A stretch of DNA of 64,000 nucleotides from Kangiella taiwanensis (GTDB taxonomy: Bacteria > Pseudomonadota > Gammaproteobacteria > Enterobacterales > Kangiellaceae), in contig NZ_JAHCLT010000001.1 of NCBI RefSeq assembly GCF_020005165.1, forward strand, positions 806,001 through 870,000, given 5' to 3'. Positions 55,747 to 62,949 of this stretch are shown piece by piece (position 1 is the stretch's first letter; each line of letters starts with the position of its first letter). The notes beneath the pieces were generated by a model, which worked only from the letters and a program-made list of their open reading frames with translations, ran no database searches and was not told the origin of the DNA. The translations under genes and the position numbers were made by a program.

Positions 55747-55872
55747 ACCTTAATTAGTGTGAGTCATGTCTAAAATATATACCTTAATTAGAACCTTAGA
55801 TCTACCCGTTTGATTTGATTTCAAAGCTTTGCTAAGGTGGGTTGTCTTTCGCAGAGACATCAACCTTAGGTT
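55747..55872. promoter_or_regulatory. Divergent control region with repeated ACCTTA motif
   Basis: ACCTTA occurs at 55747, 55781, 55793 and 55863, and inverted at 55838-55833. The first two lie in an 11-bp direct repeat ACCTTAATTAG spaced 34 bp apart, and the last in AACCT-T-AGGTT. These may be operator sites for both directions. Confidence 0.45.
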
Positions 55873-56454
55873 ATGACCAAATACATGGTATCGGTCTTCC
55901 TGTTCCTGCTGATGATGAGTAGCGGGGCAATAAGTAGTGAGTGTGGTGAGCGACAATGCGCATTAGACTTACAACTCAAAGAAGGCAAGGATGAGGCAAT
56001 TACATCAGGCCACTTTAATTTAGTTTGGCCCATCGAAAAGCAGTCGACCACTTCAGAGTCGCAAGAGTCTGAGGGTGACAGGGAAGATGAATCTTCTGTA
56101 GCTAAAAATTCTAAAAAAAACACTTCTAATATAAAAGGTGCTTTAATCGATTACGAACAGCACCCAGCAAAACAACTTAAAATTTCTTCGGAACAATCTC
56201 TCACGACAATTAGTCACTCCATTGATATTCACTCAACGCAGCGTGCAATAAGTCTGACCGGATTCTCCGATGGTATTTATTACGCACAGTTATTTGATAA
56301 CAACGATCAACCGGTGAGTAATCAAGTGAAAGTTACTGTCGAGCATCATTCTATGACCAAAGTTTGGATTATTTTTACTTCTGGAGCCGTATTATTCTTA
56401 ATTCTGATTGGCTATATGGTGACTAAAGTTTTCCGTCATAAAGAAGAAGCGTAA
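55873..56454 (+). CDS. Exported single-span membrane protein of unknown function
   Basis: A 193-residue protein: signal peptide (about 1-21), a periplasmic part with an acidic low-complexity stretch (about 60-90) and a beta-rich Ig-like segment (SLTGFSDGIYYAQLFDNNDQ), then a C-terminal TM helix (about 160-183) and a basic tail. The symporter gene starts 2 nt after its stop, so it is probably an accessory or sensor subunit of that transporter. I do not recognise the family. The start may be ATG 55873 or ATG 55885; neither has good spacing. Confidence 0.75.
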   Translation: MTKYMVSVFLFLLMMSSGAISSECGERQCALDLQLKEGKDEAITSGHFNLVWPIEKQSTTSESQESEGDREDESSVAKNSKKNTSNIKGALIDYEQHPAKQLKISSEQSLTTISHSIDIHSTQRAISLTGFSDGIYYAQLFDNNDQPVSNQVKVTVEHHSMTKVWIIFTSGAVLFLILIGYMVTKVFRHKEEA

Positions 56455-56456
56455 TT

Positions 56457-57884
56457 ATGGACTATAACCCGATTTCGATTACAACGGCGTTAGTGTTATT
56501 GGTTCTTTTTGGAGTCGTATGGATTTTCTTTGGCTGGTGGTTAGGCCGAAAGAATAAATCCTTAGATGACTTTATGCTCGCGGGGCGTAACGTCGGGTTA
56601 GCATTTGCTGGCGCAACAGCAATGGCAACTTGGATTACCAGTAATACGACGCTTGTGGCACCACAACTTACTTACCAGTATGGTATTTGGGGCATGGTAG
56701 GTTACTCGCTAGCTGCGTTAGGTTTAATATTTTTTGCTCCTATGGCAAAGCGAATCAAAGAGTTGATGCCAAAAGGTTATACCTGCGGAGACTTTATTCG
56801 CGTTCGTTATGGTAAAGCTGCTTGGGTTGCATTTTTAGTAGTTTCTTTTTGTTATGCCATGGGATGGTTAGTCAGTCTCGGCATGGCCGGTGGAGTTTTA
56901 CTGAGTACTTTAAGTGGCTTGAGTTACCACGTTGGGATGACGGTGATTTTAGCGATCTGTGTTGGTTATACTCTATTGGGTGGTCTTAAAGCAGTAATTG
57001 CAACAGATTATGTGCAAACTATCATCATTATTGTCGGCATATTAATCATCGGTTTTGTTTGTTATCAGACGGTTGGCTTAGAGACCGTATATGAATACAA
57101 CAAACAGTATCATCCAAAATTACTAGATTTATTATTCCCAGCATCATTATTGTTTCTGTTTAACAATATCTTTTTTGGACTTGGTGAGATTTTTCACTCC
57201 AATGTGTGGTGGTCACGAGCGTTAGCATTTAGATCTGGAATTGGAAAAAAAGCATATCTTATGTCTGGCTTGTTGTGGCTCCCCATACCAATTGTAACAG
57301 GGTTCATCGCACTAGCGGCGCCATCACTTGGTTTGTATCCTGAATCTAGTGATATGGTAGGCCCCATGGTGGCTGCGAATTTACTGGGTGATATTGGTGC
57401 TATTTTTGTCTTTATTGTAGTCTTTTCGGCACTAGCATCGAGCTTGGATTCTTTGTTAGCAGCGACCAGTGACTTAGTCACACGAGATATTTATAACGGC
57501 CTAGTTGATAAAAAAGCCAGCAAAGAAAAGTTACACCGTATCAGTAAGTTAGTGATTCTTGGACTTGGGTTTGTAACTTGGTTAATTTGTCTACCGAGAC
57601 TGTCAACATTAGGTGGTGTTTTACTGCTAACTGCAGGATTTGTGGCTAGCACTATATGGCCTATAACGTTAGGTCTATACCAAAAGAGATTGTCTGGAGA
57701 GTTTGCTACAGGTGCCTTTGTTTTAGGAAGTGTGGCAGGACTTATTGGTTACTATACTGTCGGTGACTACGTTGCAGCGCTCTTTAGTTGTATCGTGTCA
57801 TTTGTGATTTGCATGATTGGCTTGTTGGTTAAAAACGATAACTTTGATTGGCAACGTCTGAAGAATATGGAGAAACCACAGTGA
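56457..57884 (+). CDS. Sodium:solute symporter (SSS family)
   Basis: A 475-residue SSS transporter with about 13 hydrophobic helices. Family motifs include WWLGRKNKSLDDFMLAGRNVG (TM1-TM2), ATAMATWITSNTTLVAPQLTY and the TM8 region with SSLDSLLAATSDLVTRDIYNG, holding the Na2-site Ser/Thr residues. It resembles proline/pantothenate/urea-type symporters but cannot be assigned to one substrate. It is flanked by an exported partner (2 nt upstream) and a 40-residue membrane protein (overlapping GTGA), in an operon with a carbamoyltransferase. Confidence 0.92.
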   Translation: MDYNPISITTALVLLVLFGVVWIFFGWWLGRKNKSLDDFMLAGRNVGLAFAGATAMATWITSNTTLVAPQLTYQYGIWGMVGYSLAALGLIFFAPMAKRIKELMPKGYTCGDFIRVRYGKAAWVAFLVVSFCYAMGWLVSLGMAGGVLLSTLSGLSYHVGMTVILAICVGYTLLGGLKAVIATDYVQTIIIIVGILIIGFVCYQTVGLETVYEYNKQYHPKLLDLLFPASLLFLFNNIFFGLGEIFHSNVWWSRALAFRSGIGKKAYLMSGLLWLPIPIVTGFIALAAPSLGLYPESSDMVGPMVAANLLGDIGAIFVFIVVFSALASSLDSLLAATSDLVTRDIYNGLVDKKASKEKLHRISKLVILGLGFVTWLICLPRLSTLGGVLLLTAGFVASTIWPITLGLYQKRLSGEFATGAFVLGSVAGLIGYYTVGDYVAALFSCIVSFVICMIGLLVKNDNFDWQRLKNMEKPQ

Positions 57885-58003
57885 TTATTTCTCTAGAAGC
57901 ATTAGAAACATTAGTGCTGGTGGCGATGGGCGTAACCTGCTTGTCACCAGTAATATTAATTATCTTGATGATCAAGGATTGGTTGAAGGAAGAATTATGG
58001 TGA
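57881..58003 (+). CDS. Small 40-residue membrane protein, symporter-linked
   Basis: GTG 57881 overlaps the symporter stop (GTGA), and the frame runs 40 codons to TGA 58001. The product has a polar start (IISLEALE), one strong hydrophobic helix (about residues 9-31) and a charged end (KDWLKEELW). The downstream carbamoyltransferase starts inside its last codons, so the three genes are overlapped in series. Both overlaps and the clean transmembrane design support a real gene too small for routine calling. It may be a symporter subunit, like small partners of other transporters. Confidence 0.7.
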   Translation: MIISLEALETLVLVAMGVTCLSPVILIILMIKDWLKEELW

Positions 58004-59067
58004 ACCCAATGGTTGATGAAAGTATGAAGTTCTCGCGTGTGAAACCTGATGTGTTTGGAGACGCGCACCCAAAAGCTTTATTAAAGCGAATACAAGAAGA
58101 TGGCGACAAGCTACAGGTACTTGCTAATCAGCATATTGTTTCAGCAGAGCAGTTTGATGCGGACACAATATTGCAGTTGTTTAGGTTAGCCAGTAAGTAT
58201 GAAAGCAACCCTTTGCGTTTTAGTGACCCCCTTAAAGGCAAAATCCTGATCAGTGCATTCTATGAGCCCAGTACCCGAACACGTTTGTCTTTTGAAAGTG
58301 CGTGGCATCGTTTAGGCGGCGATATTATGTCGATCACTGATCGTGCAACAACCGGCATTGCGAAAGGTGAGTCTTTAGCTGACGTCGGTGAAATGTTTAA
58401 CAACTATGGTGATTGCGTTGTTCTGCGTGAATCAAACGAAGAGTCAGTGACGGAGATGACCTCGACACTTCGGATTCCTATCATTAATGCGGGTAACGGT
58501 ACGCGTGAGCATCCGACACAGGCAATGGCCGATCTCTATACGATTTTCAAATGGAAGCCAGAGCTACTTGAAAATAATGGCACCAAAATAAAAATTGGTG
58601 TGATTGGTGTGCCTAGCTTTATGCGAACGGTGAGAAGTTTATTAAAATTATTTGCGCTGTTCCCTGATATTTTTTCAGAAGTTGTTTTAATTCATGACAG
58701 TGGTGAAGATGAAATCTTTACTCCAGGCCAGCGTGAAAAATTAGAAAAGAAGGGCTTGAACTTAACCTTAAGCAGAAGTTTAGATGATGTCTTACCCACA
58801 TTAGACGTAGTCTATATAAACGCCATTGCTTGGGTTGGTGATTCATATGAAGAGCATGGGACCAAGTTTAAGCTTGATAAGAACTCTCCATTGAAAGAAG
58901 ACGCTATTATTTTACATCCTTTAGCGCGTGGAGATGAATTGTCTACAGACTTAGATGAAACGTCACATAACTGGTATTTCTCACAAGCACGCGGTGCTGT
59001 ATTTCTGCGTATGGCGTTGTTGACTTGTATGGTTGAAAGAACGGAGCGAGTACTCGACGTCGTTTAA
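57997..59067 (+). CDS. Aspartate/ornithine carbamoyltransferase superfamily enzyme of uncertain substrate
   Basis: The start is ATG 57997, 6 nt after AAGGA, rather than TTG 57979; this gives 356 residues. The carbamoyl-phosphate site is preserved: EPSTRTRLSFESA, KGESLAD (the ATCase Lys84 loop), VVLRES (Arg105 equivalent), REHPTQAMADLY and FMRTVRSL (Arg167). Two deviations stand out. The ATCase HPLPR motif reads HPLAR, and the aspartate-binding TRVQKER loop (Arg229, Gln231) is replaced by NAIAWVGD. pyrB normally sits near other pyrimidine genes, which are absent here. The acceptor is probably not aspartate. Confidence 0.85.
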   Translation: MVNPMVDESMKFSRVKPDVFGDAHPKALLKRIQEDGDKLQVLANQHIVSAEQFDADTILQLFRLASKYESNPLRFSDPLKGKILISAFYEPSTRTRLSFESAWHRLGGDIMSITDRATTGIAKGESLADVGEMFNNYGDCVVLRESNEESVTEMTSTLRIPIINAGNGTREHPTQAMADLYTIFKWKPELLENNGTKIKIGVIGVPSFMRTVRSLLKLFALFPDIFSEVVLIHDSGEDEIFTPGQREKLEKKGLNLTLSRSLDDVLPTLDVVYINAIAWVGDSYEEHGTKFKLDKNSPLKEDAIILHPLARGDELSTDLDETSHNWYFSQARGAVFLRMALLTCMVERTERVLDVV

Positions 59068-59123
59068 TATTTCCTATCAATACGACTTTATTATTTTAAC
59101 TTAAATCCGAGGAGATTTAGTGT

Positions 59124-61136
59124 ATGTGTGGAATCGCGGGTGTGATTCACAGTGATAAAAGTAGAACCATTGATTCTCAAACGTTAGTTAATATGGCAGC
59201 GATTCAATATCATCGTGGGCCTGACAACTTTGGTTATCATAACCCTCAAGGCGCCGGTGTTGGTTTAAGCCATGCACGCTTAACCATCATTGACTTGGAT
59301 GAAGAAAGAGGGCGCCAACCGCATGTCAGCGATGATGGTCGTTACATGATGGTGCACAATGGCGAGTTTTATGACTTCCAGCGAATTCGTGCGTCAATGA
59401 CAGCACAAGGAGCTCGCTTTCAGAGTAAAAGTGATTCTGAACTCGTGTTACAAATGTACCCACACTATGGTATCGAAAAGACAGTAGAAAACCTGCGTGG
59501 CGAGTTTGCTTTCTCGATTTATGATCGAGAAGAAGAAACCATGTATTTAGTGCGCGATCGCTTTGGCATTAAGCCGCTTTACTGGACTGAGACAGAACAT
59601 GGTGTGGTTTTCGGTTCTGAGTTAAAGGTACTGTTTGCACACCCTGACGTTAAGCGCGAAATTGACTCGGAGGGTTTGTATCACCAACTGATTCAAGTCA
59701 TGGTACCGGGCTCGACCGCTTTTAAAGGTGTAAATCAAGTACCGCCAGGGCATTGGATTAAGATTCAGCGCAAAGATGGCAAGCTAAAGATTGAGCAGCA
59801 CAAATACTGGGATATTGATTTCCCGCAAGCGGAAGAGCATTTAAAAGTAAAAGAAGAGCAAGAATATATTGAGGGTGTTCGCGAAAATCTACTTGAAGCA
59901 GTACACCTACGTTTAAATGCTGATGTTCCGGTTGGAGCTTATTTGTCAGGAGGAATCGACTCTTGTTCGATTCTTGGTTTGTCGGCAGCAGTTCGCCAAG
60001 ATCCAGTAAAAGCCTTCACTATTGGTTTTGATGATGCTGATTATGATGAAACGCCTATCGCCACAGAAATGGCGGAAATGACCGATGCAGAACAAATCGT
60101 TCTACCTTTATCGGCTGAACACTTATACGATCATTTTGAACGCACTATTTGGCATACTGAACGAACCATTTATAACACGCTTGGCGTAGCTAAGTTATTG
60201 ATGAGTCAAAAGGTTCGTGAGCAAGGTTACAAAGTCGTGCTAACCGGTGAGGGGAGCGATGAACTATTCGCGGGCTACCCTGCATTCCGAAAAGATATGT
60301 TCTTATATGGATTGTCTGATTTGCCAGACAATCTACGAAGTGATTTGCAGTCAACATTGGCTGAATCCAATGAGTTGTTCAAAGGCGCCATGTTGCCACG
60401 TGAAGAGTTTCACTCAGAAGCCATTGATAAAAAGGTAGGATTTACGCCAACCTGTATCCAGAGTTGGATGGGTTGCGATAACTTTGCGCGGGACTTAATG
60501 ACGAAGGACCACCAAGCCAATATTAAGGATTATGATCCGGGAACAGCAATGGCAGAGCAGTTTGACGAGACGCAACTTGAAGGTCGTCATCCTCTGGATA
60601 AAGCGCAATATGTGTGGATTAAAACCATGCTCGAAGGGCAGATCTTAACCTGGGGTGGTGACCGCGTTGATATGGCTAACTCGATGGAAGCCCGCCCACC
60701 ATTTTTAGATCACCATTTGGCCGCTTATGCGGTAAATATTCCACCACAAATGCGCATTAAAGGTCCTGTTGAAAAGTATGTGCTTAAGGAAGCGATGAAA
60801 GGTTTGCTACCTGAAACACTCTATAAGCGCCAAAAATTTGCCTTTATGGCGCCACCAGCTCATACGGATGAGAAAAAGTGGAATGCTCTGATGGAGCTTA
60901 TGGAGGAATTTGCCAACGAAGAGAAGATCAAGGAAGCTGGTTTGATTGATTATGGTGCGTTACAAGCGATGCTCAGAAGCCATGATGACCCAACAGTGTC
61001 GCGTGACTCGAAAGTTCAGATGGATGCAATCTTGAATCATGTTCTTGGCGTTCAGCTTCTGCATCATCACTTTGTTAAACAAGATATTCCAAAGAAAGCT
61101 GCAGCAAAAGCGCATGAGCTTGGTTGGGCTGCTTAA
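59124..61136 (+). CDS. Asparagine synthase (glutamine-hydrolysing) family amidotransferase
   Basis: A 670-residue AsnB-type enzyme. Cys2 of the N-terminal MCGIAG is the Ntn glutaminase nucleophile, with HRGPD, HARLTIID and VHNGEFYD around it (1-210). The synthetase domain has the PP-motif YLSGGIDSCSI near 275, GEGSDELFAGYP near 375 and DRVDMANSMEARPPFLDH near 515. It is longer than E. coli AsnB (554 aa), with an insert at about 400-490. Such enzymes amidate a carboxylate after adenylation; relatives make asparagine or N-acetylglutaminylglutamine amide. GAGGAG lies 9 nt upstream. It ends the cluster. Confidence 0.9.
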   Translation: MCGIAGVIHSDKSRTIDSQTLVNMAAIQYHRGPDNFGYHNPQGAGVGLSHARLTIIDLDEERGRQPHVSDDGRYMMVHNGEFYDFQRIRASMTAQGARFQSKSDSELVLQMYPHYGIEKTVENLRGEFAFSIYDREEETMYLVRDRFGIKPLYWTETEHGVVFGSELKVLFAHPDVKREIDSEGLYHQLIQVMVPGSTAFKGVNQVPPGHWIKIQRKDGKLKIEQHKYWDIDFPQAEEHLKVKEEQEYIEGVRENLLEAVHLRLNADVPVGAYLSGGIDSCSILGLSAAVRQDPVKAFTIGFDDADYDETPIATEMAEMTDAEQIVLPLSAEHLYDHFERTIWHTERTIYNTLGVAKLLMSQKVREQGYKVVLTGEGSDELFAGYPAFRKDMFLYGLSDLPDNLRSDLQSTLAESNELFKGAMLPREEFHSEAIDKKVGFTPTCIQSWMGCDNFARDLMTKDHQANIKDYDPGTAMAEQFDETQLEGRHPLDKAQYVWIKTMLEGQILTWGGDRVDMANSMEARPPFLDHHLAAYAVNIPPQMRIKGPVEKYVLKEAMKGLLPETLYKRQKFAFMAPPAHTDEKKWNALMELMEEFANEEKIKEAGLIDYGALQAMLRSHDDPTVSRDSKVQMDAILNHVLGVQLLHHHFVKQDIPKKAAAKAHELGWAA

Positions 61137-61144
61137 TATCTTCC

Positions 61145-61170
61145 GGCAGTGCGTTTTCCGACGCACTGCC
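61145..61170 (+). terminator. Hairpin after the amidotransferase gene
   Basis: GGCAGTGCGT and ACGCACTGCC form a perfect 10-bp stem with a 6-nt loop, 8 nt past the stop. The T-tract is missing, so termination is likely but not certain. Confidence 0.6.
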
Positions 61171-61358
61171 AGCTTATAAAGTACAATCTGCATTTCATAA
61201 GTCGTAAGTGACTTGTACCTGTTCACGTTAATGTAAAATTTATGACAATTGCGCTTCAAGCATTCAGGTATTAATGTATACTGAAATGAAGCTGTAAACC
61301 TATATTCTAATATAATAGTGTTTATTTATAAGGTCTTAGCTAAACTCAGGGAACTACC
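61171..61358. promoter_or_regulatory. Control region of the NsrR-like gene
   Basis: An AT-rich 188-bp stretch. A consensus TATAAT (61311-61316) lies 43 nt before the regulator start; no good -35 is paired with it. No other element is recognised. Confidence 0.4.
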
Positions 61359-61838
61359 ATGCATATAACTCGATACACGGATTACTCGCTTCGGGTATTA
61401 ATTTATCTTTCGTTGAATACTGACAAGCGTTCAACCATTAAAGATATTGCTGACAGTTATGGCATTTCTAAAAATCACTTAATGAAGGTTGTACACAACT
61501 TAAATAAGTGTGGTTATATTGAAACCTTAAGAGGCAAAAAAGGTGGTATGCGCCTCAGTAAAAATCCTGAAAATATTAATATCGGAAAACTCGTTTTAGA
61601 GCTAGAACCAGACTTTAATCTCGTTGAATGTTTTTCTCATAACGGCAACTGTGTGATCACTCCTGTTTGTGAACTGAAGTCTATTCTTGGTAATGCTTTA
61701 AGTTCTTTTATCAAGAAGCTGAGTGAGTATACTCTTGCTGACGTTATCGTTAAAGGTGATGAGAAAAAGGCCGCAGAAATTCTGGGCCTTGATTCGCTTA
61801 ATGATAATAATGTGATTCCTATCAGCAACGTTAGCTAA
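61359..61838 (+). CDS. nsrR: Rrf2-family regulator, NsrR-like
   Basis: A 159-residue Rrf2 protein. The winged HTH (MHITRYTDYSLRVLIYLSLN, SYGISKNHLMKVVHNLNKCGYI) and the C-x6-C-x5-C iron-sulfur motif (ECFSHNGNCVITPVCELK) closely resemble NsrR, in which a [4Fe-4S] cluster senses nitric oxide and derepresses detoxification genes. The first Cys spacing is two residues longer than in E. coli NsrR. Neighbouring genes do not include hmp or other NO-stress genes. AGGGA precedes ATG 61359. Confidence 0.82.
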   Translation: MHITRYTDYSLRVLIYLSLNTDKRSTIKDIADSYGISKNHLMKVVHNLNKCGYIETLRGKKGGMRLSKNPENINIGKLVLELEPDFNLVECFSHNGNCVITPVCELKSILGNALSSFIKKLSEYTLADVIVKGDEKKAAEILGLDSLNDNNVIPISNVS

Positions 61839-61853
61839 TAGATTTAAGTCGCT

Positions 61854-62942
61854 TTAGACTCTTTGCCATACCCAAAGGATTCCCAGTAAGAATATCGCTA
61901 TTGAGACGAAAGGTACTAGAACCTTCCTCACTTTTTCATGCTTGTTCAGTAACAAAAGCAAAGGTATTGCCACTAGAATGATAGCGATTTGTCCTATTTC
62001 CACACCTAGGTTAAAACCTATGATACTAGTGAGCTGGTGACTTTTACTAAGACCCAGCTCGCTCAGCGCGCCAGCAAAACCCAATCCATGCAGTAAACCA
62101 AACGCTACCGTCATAAGCATCAGACGTTTAATCCAATGGGTGACAACGTTTAAAGCGGAGTAAGCCACGGATATCGCAATCCCGACCTCTGCCCACTTTG
62201 AAGAAACCGAGATCCAATCAAGAGCGGTTAAGGTTAAGGTGATGGAGTGAGCAATCGTAAAGCCAGTGACTAACCAAATCATGGATTTAAGATTAATCGT
62301 ATTCCTGCTCGGGGTGCTGGTTGTCTGGCGGGGTTTGTTTACATAATGCAGAAGCAATGTGAGAACAAACAATACATGATCCAATCCAATCCAAATGTGG
62401 ATCATTCCCTGGTAAAGATAAAAGAGAAACGTATCCCATGCAGATTGAGACGATGTTTCTACTTCCCAATGCTGAGCAGGTTTATCAATAATGGTTTGAG
62501 TTTGCCCTTCTTCGAACGACCAGTTAATGAGTAGCTTGTGATCTGATGTTGAGTCAAACAAAGCCGTATAATGTACCGTTAAAGGCAAGGTGCAATTAAA
62601 GTTAAGTGGCTGTTTTAGTAACGTTTCGCCATAACTATCTAATAAGCTGATATCAGAGCCAAAAGTAATAGGGCAGCTGCTATTTGGAGTATTGAACTGT
62701 AAGTGCTTCCTTAGATACTCAGTAATGATTGAATGACTCTGAGACAGTTCAGCCCAAGTGAGGTTACCATCTTTATTGGGATCTAGACCTAAAGTATGAT
62801 GAAGGTCGCTCACTGATAGTGCAATATATCCTTGGTGATGGCCTTCTGATGATTGCTCAAGTGTTAAGTTTGCTGTACTAAACTCGTGTGCTTTTAATGA
62901 TGTTGCAACGAGTAATAGCGCTATCATGATTAAGTTGCGCAT
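61854..62942 (-). CDS. HupE/UreJ_2-family membrane protein with EF-hand
   Basis: A 362-residue protein. A signal peptide ends KAHEF (about residue 19). The exported N-terminal half contains a canonical EF-hand loop DPNKDGNLTWAE (about 54-65). The C-terminal half has about seven helices with HupE/UreJ_2 motifs: the HIWIGLDHVLFVLTLLL and TIAHSITLTLTAL His motifs and GLLHGLGFAG. HupE proteins are linked to nickel or other metal import, but this long group is uncharacterised. It starts 7 nt after the TPR gene on the same strand, so they are probably co-transcribed. Confidence 0.85.
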   Translation of the reverse strand: MRNLIMIALLLVATSLKAHEFSTANLTLEQSSEGHHQGYIALSVSDLHHTLGLDPNKDGNLTWAELSQSHSIITEYLRKHLQFNTPNSSCPITFGSDISLLDSYGETLLKQPLNFNCTLPLTVHYTALFDSTSDHKLLINWSFEEGQTQTIIDKPAQHWEVETSSQSAWDTFLFYLYQGMIHIWIGLDHVLFVLTLLLHYVNKPRQTTSTPSRNTINLKSMIWLVTGFTIAHSITLTLTALDWISVSSKWAEVGIAISVAYSALNVVTHWIKRLMLMTVAFGLLHGLGFAGALSELGLSKSHQLTSIIGFNLGVEIGQIAIILVAIPLLLLLNKHEKVRKVLVPFVSIAIFLLGILWVWQRV

Positions 62943-62949
62943 AAATCCC

